Part shown: one piece after another, positions 11,801 to 22,718 of the stretch | Layout of the letters: every line of letters begins with the position of its first letter | Position numbering within the stretch: position 1 is the first letter of the stretch | Assembly (NCBI GenBank): GCA_017979445.1 | Contig: CM030707.1 | Coordinates: forward strand, 19,660,586-19,724,585 | Length of the DNA stretch: 64,000 nucleotides | Direction: 5' to 3' | Source of the DNA: Akebia trifoliata | Taxonomy: Eukaryota > Streptophyta > Magnoliopsida > Ranunculales > Lardizabalaceae | Translations under genes and position numbers: made by a program | Notes under the pieces: generated by a model | The model's input: only the letters and a program-made list of their open reading frames with translations | What the model was told of the DNA's origin: nothing | The model's database searches: none

Positions 11801-14800
11801 TTTATCTTCCAAATATTTATTTTTATCTCTCGTATATACCTTAAATACAATTCCTCTTGAAAAATTCAAACAAATTTTCATGACACCTTTGCATACCCTA
11901 TTTCATACAACATTATAAGCAATCTGTCTTCTCATCCTAAATATGACCATACTCAGCATGAATGAGTAATAGCTTGCTTGTGGAACCTACTGGTGTATTA
12001 TTGTACAACTTGTCCCTTTCTTTCTTTTTTTCTTTTCTTTTTTCTTTTTCTTTATCTTTTTTTTCTTTTTCTTTTTCTTTTTTTTTTTTTTTTTTTTTTT
12101 TTTTGATAGGTATAAGGTTAGTGGTTAGCATATGATGTTGGGTTCACGGGGAACCTAGGACGTGGGAACTACACTCCACACGTCTTACCACTTGGCTAAA
12201 TAGGCACTTCTACAGCTTGGCCCTTTCCCTGGCTCACTGTCATCTAATCCACTGGTCCTTCTTGTAAGGACGGCTTCTAGGATTGTATTGGATTAGACAC
12301 TAAGGAAGAGGGCCAAATGTTAATAACTTGATGTTTCTTATACCCAACCCTCCCCACCACGCCTCCCAAAAGACATAAATAAAAATCTAGGGCCTTAAGA
12401 AAGGGTAATGTTCTCTTAATTCACTAGATAGCAGTTAGAATTATTCTTCAAATCGTTCCATGAAAATTTTCTAATGTGATTTTCAATTTTTGTTTCTGAT
12501 GTTGGGATCAAAATAAGTTCATACGGTCTATCAGCAAAGTTGAAGTTGGCTGCTCTTTACGACTACCCATTTCAAAGACGTAAGCTCGCAATCAAAACAC
12601 TCAACTACAAGGTCCCATGAAGATTTCAATTATAACACTTGAAGGAAGGCCAAGGTTCGTAATGGGATGGTAATTAACTACACAACCTAGGGCTTCTGAC
12701 AACAAAAGAATGTTTATAACCATACGCACCAAAGTCGCCGACTTTTTCAAAAAATCGTGTTTAAATCGTGATTTTAAAAACTGATGATTAAATCACGACT
12801 TTTTGAAAAAGTCGGATTTAAACACATAAAAATGTGAAATTTTTTTTGCTGAGCCAGCTATTTTAAAAGGGTTTTTTCAAAGATCATTTATTCTTAAGTT
12901 TAAAATAGGATTTGATGATATAAATGATAATATCACTTAGTAGAAAAAAAAATTATTGTCTTAACACTATTTCGATTTTTTCCCTTGCCAACTTTTTCCC
13001 AAACCCCGACTTGGTGACTATGTTTATAACCTCTCCCACTTAAATATCGAATCTTTTGAAAATTAATTCCAAGACCTAACACTGCTTTGAAATAGCACAA
13101 TAAACCTCTCAAATCAATTGTTGAATGGAAGGACTTGCAAAAATCAAGCATCATCTGGTAATTGGAGATGAAAGATCAATGGGTTACGGCTATATTAGGC
13201 CTTTAGAACTCCTAAAATAACTTGATGGAGAACCAACAACTAACACTGAGAAAGATGCTGAGAAAATACACTTATCTATCCATTTTCCCTATTTTTTATC
13301 GAAAACCCATCCTTCCAAATATATAATCTAGGAAACTTCAATAAATATAATCATATAGATGTGTTTTGCAATTAAAGATTTTCTTAACCAATTGTTTCTA
13401 GAAAGGAAAATGGATGTTGGACAAAGCTCCAAAATGTAAGTAAAACATAGTTTGGAAGAAGCTATTGTACTATAAGAAATAACTACAACATTGATCAGGT
13501 CATGCCAAAAAATTCAATGAATAAGTTCCAGCTCTTTTTCTAAATCCAAGGAAGAACAAGATGGCAACAATAGTATCCTTATGATATATGTAGCAAAGAG
13601 AATCTTACCTCAAAAATTGAAATGTTTAGGATGAAGGAAGTCTTCAATGAGAATTTTGATTTCTTTTTCTTTTTCTTTTTTGGCTTTTTTTTAAGTAACA
13701 AGTATATCAAGGCATTATGACTTTGCCCAAAATTTAATTTCGTTAAAATTCAAAATTAATTCAACAAAGTTAAGTTTGTGAACTACAAAAAGTTAGTAAA
13801 ATTAATTATTGCTAAAATTTTGAAAATGCTCCAATATCTTACAATCAAGCAGAATAAAAACACTCACAACTAATCATAACATAAAAGTTAAATCCTTTGG
13901 ACCAGCACACGAAAGATGAGTAGTATTCTCTACCCGTTCTACCACAAGTATCCAAAGGAATAAAATTTCAACAGGCAATTTACAATTATTTTCTTAAAAC
14001 AACACCATTTAATTAAATAAATTCAATTACATAATTTACTTTTCATAGCCCAACTGACCTACAATATTAAATTCCTTTTTTATATATTAAAAAGAAAGGA
14101 ACAAGGGGATGCTCATACTTTTTTGGTTATAGTACCTTAAAATTTCAAAAAAAAAGAAAAAAGAGATAGATTTGTGAAAATGAGTCAAAGATCTTATGCA
14201 TTTACATATTTGCAAAATAAATGCTTATTTAATGTATAAATTAATACAAAATTATAAAGAACTATAAATTTACCAAAAACTATAGAATCTGTAGAGTGTT
14301 GGAGCTAGCCGTAAGCCCTAAAAGTTACATTGTTATTTAAAACTTAAAGCCAATTGTTGTTTACATATGAAACTTACTAAAGAAACTAAATGAGCAAAAA
14401 ATGGGGATAAAATTGTTTATACGTCTGATTTGAAATTTTAGTCTGAAAAGTAAATTTTTTCAAAACATAATTGTAAATTCATTTCAATGGAAATTGACCC
14501 AAAAAAAAAAATCTAAAAAGTTCATTAAATTTTTGGCTAATTTTAATACTTATTTACGTATCAAAAGTATTGAAATAAACAAAACTCAAAGAAAAGAAAT
14601 CCCTATGTTATGACCAGGTATGAAGGTGCCACCTCAATGAGGTGGTCAAGTCTCTGTGATACTACCAATCTTGGGGCCAAAAACCCCACCTTCGCACTTT
14701 ACCTATTGTAGACGATGCAAATTAAATGGGCCCACAAGTGCACCACGCAGACTGATCATAAGGGAGGTGGAACAACACAGTCAATGGGAACCCAAATAAG

Positions 14801-17800
14801 ATGAGGGTTTGGAAGTCATTTCACCTTCATTTTCTTCTATAAATAGGACAAGATAGTCACATGTGAAGGGGTCCTCTCTTTCTAAGGATTATCACCACTT
14901 CTCTCTCACCTGGCTCTCATCTTTCTAACCCTATTCCATTTCTCTCACAAGGGGGCTTTCTATCGCTCTCTTTCTCCTATGTATTGTAGATCTTGTAATC
15001 ATGGTTTAAAAATTTGTTTCGCTCTACACGAAATGTTTCAGACGAAACTAACTTCAAAATGAAACATTCGATGTTTCAATATTTTCCTTTAAGATTATTA
15101 TGATCTAGCAAAGATCTTTGGGAGAACGATCTGGGAAAGATCTTTCAGAGAAAAACCCAAGAGAGATCTATGAGAGAGAATGAGGAAGGGATTTGCAAGC
15201 GGACAAAGAGAGATCTGCGAAAGGAGAATCTAGGAGAGGAGATTCGTGGATAAAAATCTACGTGAGGAGAGAAAGGGATCTCTCTTTGTCCGCTCGCAAA
15301 TCCCTTCTAAGAATTATCACCACTTCTCTGTCACCTAGCTCTCATCTTTCTAACCCTATTCCATTTCTCTCACAAAAGGGGCTTTCTATCGCTCTCCATC
15401 TCCTATGTATTGTAGATCTTGTAATCATGGCTTAAAAATCTGTTTCGTTCCGTACGAAACCAACTTCAAAATGAAACATTCCATGTTTCAATCTTTCCCT
15501 TTAAGATGATTATGATCTGGGAAAGATCTTTGGGAAAAAGATCTGAGAATCTTTCAGAGAAAGATCCAAGAGAAATCTATAAGAGAGAATGAAGAAGGGA
15601 TTTGCGAGTGAATAAATAGTACGTTTGGAACAGCCGTGTGAAGGCAAAATTCAGCCGAGCACGTTCATTTCTTGGAATTTGAGTGTTCGGTATAGTTTAC
15701 AATTCCTTTTAGTTGCCGATTTATTCAGAAAAATCAGCCGAATCCCTCGACTATTAACACTTCAACGAGCCTCCGCACAGTTCTGCAAAAACAAACTATT
15801 GACGCCATCTCTTTCTCTCTCTTTCTGATCTTACAATCCGGAACCTCCTTTCCATCTTCTTCATCTGCAACTTTGTCAAATAAGCAACTGCTCTTCTTCC
15901 TTTTTCTTTTTCTTTTTCTTTTTTTTTTTTTTTTTTTTTTCTTCAAGGTTCAACAACTTAAATTTCCATAAGAGAAGAATAATCGTCCACAAGCAGCACA
16001 GAAACACTGTCACCTTCTCCACCTGCATCTTTCTTTCTTTCTTTCTTACATTATTAAAGCTATCAATCACTCGCTCTTTATTATTTTCCTTCTTCTTCTC
16101 AATTTAATCGGAATACCTTTACAAATTAAGATTGAGATAACGATCTGATGAACCGATCGCCTTTGTGCTGTAGCTGACTTTCTACCCAAATTTTCATCTT
16201 TTCCGTAGAATTTTATTATTCTATTCTTTCACACCAACACAATGAACAGTTGAGATTAGATGATAAATATTGATTTTTTCTAGCAATTAGAAAATGAATT
16301 TTCCTCTAAAATCAAGTTTGAGCTCTCTGTCAGTACTCTCTCCACTAATATTTGTGAAATCTTCTATTGCCACACCAACTTTTGCTAACACTACACCAAC
16401 TGTAGCAATTCTTTAGTGATTTATATATGAATTGGTGTGCAATTAACATTGGTGTGACTTATTTTTTTCCTTGACATCAAAATCATTGGACTAAGAATAA
16501 GTAAAAGTTGGGGTGCCAATAGTAACACTCATTTTTTATTCCTTAGATTCTTTTGTTTTAGGTTTAATATTTTATATGAACATTTTTTTTAATTGTAAAA
16601 AACTATTGAAATTGTTTGAATGAGTGCTATAATATTTTATTCTGTTGAGATTGTAATTAGATGCAAACCTTAATAATAAATAAATAAAATAGGTGAATGG
16701 TTGAGAATAAGTAAAAGTTGGGGTTTCAATAGAAATTCTCATTTTTTTTCCTTAGATTCTTTTGTTTTAGGTTAAATATTTGATATGAACATTTTTTTAA
16801 TTGTAAAAAACTATTGAATTTTGGGTATATTATTCTTTATTTATTTATTCTTCTTTTGGCTTGATTGTAGATCATTTGATTGGATTTTGGGTATATTATT
16901 CTTGATTTCTTTTATGATCCAATCAAGGGTCATTTTTTATGACCTTAAATAATTCAATATTTCAAAGATTAATGAAATAAGGATGGAATAATGGTGGTTG
17001 GGATGGGGAGCAATCAATGGTTTTTTTTTTTTTTTAATAATAATTTTTTTAATCAGCGTTACTATGCTTGGTGCGTAGTTAGTTTTTCTTTCCCTTTCTC
17101 AATCTGTGGGTTATGAATGGTATCAAAGAAAAGAATAAAAAATAAATATTTTCTCTTTTCCTCAAATTCTCTTTCTTGTCTTTCAAATCATTTTTTAATT
17201 TTTTTTTTTTATTGCTTGTGCTATGTTGTTGCTAACAAAAAATAATAATATAAAAGGCGGTTTTCCTCCCAAAAAAAAAATAATAATAAATTGTATGTTT
17301 CAACGTCATTATGCGTGGTGTGCTACTAGTAAAAAAATATTTTTCTATTTTTATCTTCTTCTCATGTAAGCAAAGAAGGGGGGGGGGGGGGCAAGAGGAA
17401 GCCTCCTTCCTCATTCATCTCCCTCTCTCTCACGTCCGCACTATCTCCTTCCTCCTTCATCTCTCTCTCTCACGTCTGCACTCTCTCTTGAACCTAACCA
17501 CTCGAACTCCCTTTTCTCTTGATTTTTCTCTTTCTCTCGACCTCACTTGCTCATTATTTTGCATCCCAGAAACATCCATACACCCAGACTCGCCTCTCCT
17601 TTTTTGCTCTCCCTCAGACCTCCTTATCTCGCTTCCCCATTCTCGAATATCAGAGCTTTAAATTTAAAGAAAATTTTGAATCAGAAAAAAAAAGAGTCTC
17701 GTCTCTTCTCATTCCTTCTTCGATCTTCATTTTCTAACATAAAAAATAAACCAAGAAAGAGAGCTTCTTGATTGTAAGATCAGAGAGAGAGAGAGAGATG

Positions 17801-20800
17801 GCGCAAACTTTCTACTTTGTTTTACTCTTTTTTTACGGAGGCTTGTTGAACCGTGCGGAGACTCGTTGAAGTATTAGTAGTCGAGGGATTCGACTGATTT
17901 TTATGAACAAATCGGCAACTAAAAGGAGTTGTGAACGATACCAAACACTCAAGTTTCAAAAAAGGAACGTGTTCGGCTGAATTTTACCTTCACACGACTG
18001 TTCCAAACGTACTACAAGAGTAAAAAAAAAGTAGAAAGTTGGCGCCATCTCTCTCTCTCTCTCTATGATTTTCAATCAAAGTTTGAAATTCTTTTGTCGC
18101 TCTATTTGATCTCTACTTAGTTGGTTTTTTTCTTCTTCTTCTTCTTCTTCTTCTTCTAGATTTGTAGAAGTAAAAAATCATTAGAAGAAAAATAATGACT
18201 CTCCATTAAAATCTTACCCTTCGTACCGTGTTTCACTTAGATTCTATAAAATACAAAATGACTCATAAAACAAAGTGTTTCAAATTTATGTGATTTTTTT
18301 CCTTAGATTCTTTTGTTTTAGGTTTAATATTTTATATGAATGTTTTTTTTATTTATAAAAAATTATTGAAATTGTTTGAATGAGTGTTATAATATTTTAT
18401 TATGTTGAGATTATAATTAGAGGCAAACAATTCAACATCTTTTTTTAATTTCATCTAGCAATTTTTAGACAGTAAGTTACCAAACAGTTCAACATCTTAA
18501 CAACACAATTAGACAGCATGTTACTAAACAATATACTCAATTCAGCAAATTACTTCAGCAACAACAACAACTTTCTCTCAACTTCAGCAACTTTACATAC
18601 AACTTTTCCAAATAGAGCTAAAGAGAGATCTGAGAGGAGAATCTAAGAGAGGAGATTTGTGGATAAAAATCTGCGTGAGGAGAGAGGGGGGATCTGAGGA
18701 GAGGGGAGAGATGAAGAGAGAGAGTGGTAACTTTGAGCTAGTGTGTTGCTGTCAAATTTTCAAGGAAGGTAAAGAGGAGTATTTCATCACAAGTAACATA
18801 AAAAGAGGTCTTTTCTTTTGGATGAAATGCTCTTGACCTTGGTCTTCTGTAGAAGATTGGTTCATTTAGACCAATCCCCCATTTTTTTGGTAAATATTTA
18901 ATATACCCATGTGTTTTCAAATTGATGACAGACCCCTTTGACCATGGTCTTTTGAGAAAGTTTTTTTTTTTTAATGTTTCAATATTTCAGGAATGTTTCG
19001 CAATATTTTGGTATCGGTTCGATTTTTTTTTAAAACCAAAACATTAGAACGAAACGAAATTTTAAACCATGCTTGTAATAGTTTTAAGAATAGTGGAATA
19101 ACTCTTCGGAACCCAGAGACGTAGTATGGATTTTAGACGAACTCATGAACAAATCTTGTGTATTGCTCTCTCTCTTCTTCTTCTTCTTCTTCTTCTTAGT
19201 ACTTACAAAATGGTACGACCATAAGAACATTGCCGAAGACGGCAAGTCACATTCAGAACACATCGAACCTCAATCAGAAACCAGTGTGATACCAGCACCG
19301 AACAGCCCTAAAACATGCTTTAGGCAGTGGTGGGACTACCCAAAGTGCCCCATGACACGTGACGTGCACAAAAACCTTATTCTCCATGTACATAACAAAA
19401 ATTGGACATCGACACCTATAAAAAAAAAAAAAAAAAAGGATTTTGTATTTACATCTTTCATTTTGCCAAGGAATCCATTGTATTGTTCACACTCCTTGAA
19501 CTATGAAAAATGGTATCCAATCACCATCCACCTGCCTAGTATGATCAGTTTATAAGAAGTTTGTCCAATTGCACCCATGGTTCAAAGTTTTTCATTCTGT
19601 TTAGGAATGTCTAAGCCAAATCATCCCAGGCTGTTAAAATTTTCCAAAAGTACCAAAATGTTTTGGAATATTCCATGAAACATAACAACACAAATCAGTA
19701 ATACAGTAACACAAGATTCATGTTGTAGACCCAATATTTGGTCTAAGATGTAGATGATGACGATGTGTCAAAGGTTGTAACAAGGAAAAATAAATTCCAA
19801 CTCTAGAAGCCAAAAGTATAAAATCGCTGAAGATGCTCCTACAAGTCGTCAATACTAGATGTTCTAACTATATAACCTTTTATAATAAAAAAAGGATACA
19901 ATTCTCAATTATAGGTCTGGCATTTCCCGATTCTTTTTAAATACTTGTCAAAGAAATTGTAAACGTAAATGGATTACCATATAACACATCTCAGAAAAAT
20001 CAAGTCTAAACTCTTTATCATTATTTATTGGAGTTGGGGGAGGGGGGGTATGAACCCCAAACCAACAAGGAAAGAGAATATATTTACCTTCAGCCTTATT
20101 AACAACTTTATCACCACCAAATCCACCTGTAGTATGAAAACATAGAGTTTTCAGTCCATCAATAAAACAATAATAAATCTTTTAAAGCTTTAAAAAAAAT
20201 AATAACATTTTAGATATTTAGAATTCTCTTCCGAACAGTTCTCCTAATTGTTGCCTCGCACAATTTTGGTTTTGAAACCAGGTTAGGAAATTTCTTAAAG
20301 AAATTGAGTGTGACTAGGAAACTAAATCCCCCGGACTAATATGAGTCAATCGTGTGTTATCTCCTATAATACATGTGACTTTTAGATATTTTAGCATGAT
20401 TAAAACACACATAATCCATGCTTTCTAAAATATATAATTGTGGTCTCATAAAATCCAAATTGAATTAAAAAGTTACTTAATAATATTGAATTGGATTAGG
20501 TAACATGACCTCACTAATATTGTGTGATATCATTATTTGCTAAGGTAGAGAGAATTGAATATACCAAGCTACATTTCTCTATAGAAGGCATGTTTAATCA
20601 CCTAGCTCCAGCATGTTTTCAAGGTTTGTTAGTGACAATCAGGTATATTTGTTAGTTTTAATGATTCTATTGCTTGCTTATTCATGTGATTTGAATCTAA
20701 CATTGAACTATCGGTCCTAGATCTTGTTCTTGTTAATGTTTGTGACATATGATATATGTACATTTTAAAAAGACTTTTAACAATTTTGTGATTGCCATCC

Positions 20801-21224
20801 AATGAATGGTACAGAAAACGTGAAATTATTTTCTATAAGCCCACTTATATCAGTTGTATTTAGTGATCTCTCTTAAAAATAAAAACAGACTTATTTAGTG
20901 ATGAATGGTTTTTCAAGATTGACAAACCTGAGCCACTATATGAATAACCAATAAGAAGGAGTGCACCCTGAAATTTCGGCCAAAAAAAAAACAATGTTTC
21001 AACTCACAAGGCAATGCCAAGCTGTGTAATTCTTCAAAAACCAGGATCATCACAATAAAAACAATAATATATATATATAACCATTTTGGAATGAGGAATA
21101 CCACAAGGACCAGTCCGATGGATAGCAAAGGTGAAGAGCGTGATTTATTATGCAACGAGCCTGCAAATGGAATACTTCCACTATCTACAAAGCGTCGAGC
21201 GGGATTTACTTGCCTCCTTGACAT
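5844..21224 (-). CDS. CGR3: CGR2/CGR3-type Golgi pectin (homogalacturonan) methyltransferase
   Basis: Coding exons on the minus strand, all with GT-AG junctions: 21224-21102, 20967-20928, 20126-20088, 9246-8872, 6879-6824, 5996-5844 (786 nt, 261 aa). The protein starts MSRRQVNPARRFVDSGSIPF and has one hydrophobic anchor (LLSIGLVLVGALLLIGYSYS, about residues 34-53), giving a Golgi type II layout. It then carries a SAM-dependent methyltransferase-like domain with KVLHVGPDSCSVV, AWGVEPYDIEDADANCK and VIVSDALDYLSP, and ends GRPAKLRSSSWWVRYFVQT. Order and length match Arabidopsis CGR2/CGR3, redundant Golgi proteins that methylesterify homogalacturonan. Assignment to CGR2 versus CGR3 is not resolvable. 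Introns are 134, 801, 10841, 1992 and 827 nt; the 10.8-kb one is full of transposon debris. All six exons join in phase with no stop, so the gene looks intact. Confidence 0.93.
6130..6330 (+). mobile_element. LTR-like fragment in CGR intron 5
   Basis: It contains GGGTTTAGTCCCACATTG, a motif family common in plant LTRs and TRIM elements, followed by an AATAAAA polyadenylation-type signal near 6303. It starts with a TGTTGAGTAGG-like sequence. No partner LTR or target duplication is seen, so this is a tentative solo fragment. Confidence 0.3.
7190..8760 (-). mobile_element. RTE-type LINE fragment (reverse transcriptase) in CGR intron 4
   Basis: Minus-strand translation in broken frames gives successive RTE landmarks. 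These are a degraded NYRGIKLMSHTxKLWE block (about 8480-8410), LHIIFIDLVKTYNEV (about 8290-8245), MLFMDDVLLV (about 8030; the catalytic FADD-type box with M for A), YLESIMHKDGEI (about 7770) and a tail of the MLRMVRWVNRKTR type ending near 7200 with TTTGGGATGGGCT, the plant RTE 3'-end motif. Several stops and frameshifts make it dead. It is 5'-truncated and lies entirely within the intron. Confidence 0.75.
9811..10034. repeat. Tandem duplication, 112-bp unit
   Basis: Unit 1 (9811-9922) and unit 2 (9923-10034) share ATTTTxTACxTCTAAATGxTTACATTT, TCTGTAATAACTTA and ATATGCAGGT, and both end GGC(A/T)xCTTAAG-like. Divergence is roughly 15%, so the duplication is not recent. Confidence 0.8.
10600..10900 (-). 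mobile_element. RTE LINE 3' end
   Basis: CAT/CAC-rich microsatellite (10600-10630) precedes AAATTTGGGGTCGGCTGAAT. TTGGGGTCGGCT is the hallmark 3' terminus of plant RTE LINEs, here in reverse orientation. Downstream sequence to about 10830 matches the same part of the fragment at 7190-7400 (CCTCAATCCACGT, CTTCCTCGAGCTCTTTT). It is heavily 5'-truncated. Confidence 0.7.
12070..12215 (-). mobile_element. tRNA-derived SINE
   Basis: On the minus strand it reads GCCTATTTAGCCAAGTGGTAAG (an A-box-like RGCCAAGTGG), then a GTTCCC/AGGTTCCCCGTG region where a B box would be. It closes with CTTATACCTATC followed by a run of about 20 A, then A/G-rich purine repeat. Length is about 120 bp plus tail. The B box is degenerate. 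It lies inside the CGR giant intron. Confidence 0.55.
12721..13022. mobile_element. hAT-type MITE with 8-bp target duplication (CATAGTCxCCAA family, copy 1)
   Basis: It is flanked by identical 8-bp copies TTTATAAC (12713-12720 and 13023-13030). The ends are CATACGCACCAAAGTCG and the complement of CATAGTCACCAAGTCGGGG. Internally, CGACTTTTTCAAAAAATCG pairs with its inverted copy near 12797-12815. A second copy at 57441-57772 is about 85% identical. No coding capacity. Confidence 0.8.
14606..15002 (+). mobile_element. LTR-like sequence, 5' part (U3 and TATA box)
   Basis: It starts near TGTTATGACCAGGTATGAAG. A TATA box TATAAATAG lies at 14838-14846, followed by a CT-rich leader that ends near TTGTAGATCTTGTAATCATGG. 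The 3' complement of such an LTR appears 4 kb away at 19070-19203, consistent with one LTR split by later insertion and duplication. No protein-coding internal region was recognised. Confidence 0.45.
14880..15610 (+). repeat. Imperfect tandem duplication, about 425-bp spacing
   Basis: Segments at about 14880-15200 and 15308-15610 are the same sequence in direct orientation. Both run from AxTTATCACCACTTCTCT through CCTATGTATTGTAGATCTTG and ATGATCTxGxAAAGATCTT to GAAGGGATTTGC. A linker of AGATCTGCGAAAGGAGAATC type (15210-15290) recurs at 18618-18700. Confidence 0.8.
15619..18010. repeat. Foldback-type segment bounded by long inverted repeats
   Basis: 15619-15780 (starting GTACGTTTGGAACAGCCGTG) is the inverted copy of about 17845-18009 (ending CACGACTGTTCCAAACGTAC). 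The arms are about 160 bp and roughly 80-85% identical. A GACGCCATCTCTTTCTCTC motif follows the left arm and GGCGCCATCTCTCTCTCTC follows the right arm in direct orientation, so the borders are rearranged. The interior holds duplicated AT-rich blocks, a run of G at 17379-17391 and pyrimidine microsatellites. No transposase recognised. Confidence 0.7.
16543..18430 (+). repeat. Three direct copies of a 70-130 bp AT-rich block
   Basis: Copies at about 16543-16675, 16748-16815 and 18297-18430 share CCTTAGATTCTTTTGTTTTA and TAAAAxACTATTGAA. The first and third also share TGAATGAGTGxTATAATATTT. The middle copy is shortened. They show that this part of the intron grew by segmental duplication. Confidence 0.8.
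19070..19203 (+). mobile_element. LTR-like sequence, 3' part (U5)
   Basis: It reads CTTGTAATAG, CTCTTCGGAACCCAGAGACG and CAAATCTTGTGTATTGCTCTC, a pattern typical of the U5 of plant copia LTRs. It adjoins TTTTAAACCATG (19065), which is the inverted partner of CATGGTTTAAAA at 14999-15010, so the intervening 4 kb behaves like an insertion with those ends. It is followed by a TTC microsatellite and a TGGTACGACC stretch, a poor primer-binding-site candidate. Confidence 0.4.
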
Positions 21225-21249
21225 TGCTACTGTTCTATAGATGAAGAAC

Positions 21250-21768
21250 CTGCAAGACTTTTACACTAATGGAAAATGGAGGAGAATTTAGGGTAAGAAA
21301 GATAAAATTATAATCACTAAGCTTCTCCAACCAAATTAAAACACATTATAAACAGTCTGAATTCTGAAATGAACATTGATTAAAAGATTAATAGAAAAAG
21401 GAAAAATCAAAGAAATCTACAATTTCAACCTTCGAAAATTTTGAAAGATTCCTTGAAGCCAAAATGTAATACTAGATAGCCTAGATCCGTAAACGAAGCT
21501 CAAAATATGAGAAATTTCAGAATTCAAGTAAATTGAGCTCAAATTTATATAAAACAGAGCCAGAAAACCGAACGGATCCGTGCATCTTGCGATAAATTGT
21601 TTTTCATCCAAAGAACTTCAAATCAGAGTAATAAAATTCAAGAAGAAATCCAAAAAAAATCTAAAAATTCAAGCAAAGATCGAGAGATGTAAAAATCCTT
21701 GAAATCGAGACCCTTGTTAACAAAGTTTAAACCAAATTGAAGAGCCAATATAATAAATTGAAAATTAC
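21250..21768 (-). other. Probable 5'UTR intron of the CGR-type gene
   Basis: On the minus strand a donor GATCTCAG|GTAATTTTC (exon end at 21769) and an acceptor TCTTGCAG|GTTCTTC (exon start at 21249) lie just upstream of the ATG at 21224. This would place a non-coding first exon at about 21769-21900. The splice signals are visible; their use is inferred. Confidence 0.55.
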
Positions 21769-21983
21769 CTGAGATCCTAGATTGGAATAAATTCAAATTC
21801 GAGATCTCGAGCTCTTGTGACCAGATCTAGATCTGTTTCTCCACTCTCAGCTCGCTCAGAGTGAGAATAAAAAGAGTCTCTAAATGCTGATTCTTGTTCT
21901 CGCTTGTCTATTTTATCCTTCGTGCGCGTAGTGCGCACAATAACAAAAGCCCTGCTAGTCGGCAGATCTCCAACAAGAGTCGA

Positions 21984-22700
21984 TCATATTTCCCTTTTTA
22001 ATATTTTTCTATAATTCCCATTTTAGATTTTAGGTACTGGTAATTGGTCATATTTCCCTTTTTAATATATTTCTATTAGGGGTGTGAATGGGTATCCATT
22101 TAATCGGAATCGGAACCAGAATCGAAAACTCCAATTCTAAACTTCTTTTTATGGAACCGATTAGAATCGGGTGTAAAATGGAATTGAACTGATAGGAATC
22201 GAAACCATTAGGTTCTATCCAATGGATACCCACGGGTACCTAAAACCAATTTATTTTGTCATTTTTTTTTTCATATTATAGATGATCTAAGGTATTTTTT
22301 ATTTTAAAATAAATACATTTTATATAAAATTCTTCAATTTTTCATATAAATTATCGATTGAATCTTAAAATGAACTACTCTTTTAAAAATTTATTACTTT
22401 TAACAGAGAGAATTTTTTTACTTTTGAAAAAATTCATTAATTTATATTTTTAATATAACAAATTATAACTAAGTTAATAATTTTATTTATAATATGTTAA
22501 TTTTTTTTATAACAATATGAAACACATTTTTTCTCATTTGATTCTTGAGAGTCAGAATCGATGGGTACTCGTGATTTTTGACAATTTCGGTTCCATTTAG
22601 TTTGGAATCAGACCCAAAACCTACAAGAATCGGAACTGCCCAATTGACACCCTGATTTCTATAATTCCCACTTTAGATTTTTGGTATTGGTATTGGTAGT
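21984..22700. repeat. 64-bp tandem duplication interrupted by a MITE
   Basis: Unit 1 (21984-22047) reads TCATATTTCCCTTTTTAATA, then TTCTATAATTCCCATTTTAG, then GTACTGGTAATTGG. Unit 2 starts at 22048 with the same bases, is split at 22076 by the hAT MITE, and resumes at 22655 with ATTTCTATAATTCCCACTTTAG. It lies just upstream of the CGR-type gene. Confidence 0.85.
22077..22654. mobile_element. hAT-like MITE with 8-bp target duplication (TAGGGGTGTxAA family, copy 2)
   Basis: Perfect 8-bp flanks ATTTCTAT (22069-22076 and 22655-22662). The ends are TAGGGGTGTGAATGGG and the complement of CAGGGTGTCAATTGGG. Subterminal GAATCGGAA/TTCCGATTC-type motifs occur on both sides of a very AT-rich core. The 8-bp duplication is diagnostic of the hAT superfamily. 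No coding region. Confidence 0.85.
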
Positions 22701-22718
22701 AGTAGTTGGTATAAGGAA

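Larger units (their letters stand above)
9247..20087 (-). other. Giant third coding intron (10.8 kb) of the CGR-type gene
   Basis: The donor at 20087-20086 (AG|GTAAAT on the minus strand) and acceptor at 9247 (TATGCAG|GTGG) preserve the reading phase between exons 3 and 4. The intron holds a 112-bp tandem duplication, an RTE 3' end, a SINE, a MITE with target duplication and a 4.6-kb LTR-derived mosaic, each listed separately. Stretches 10035-10600, 10900-12070, 13031-14605 and 19204-20087 show nothing beyond AT-rich sequence and simple repeats. Confidence 0.85.

Noticed and set aside
17311..17771. Overlapping Ser/Leu/His-rich frames on the plus strand (60-116 aa)
   Set aside because: They arise from CT-rich pyrimidine repeats in three frames at once, with no domain. 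Low-complexity artefact inside the CGR intron.
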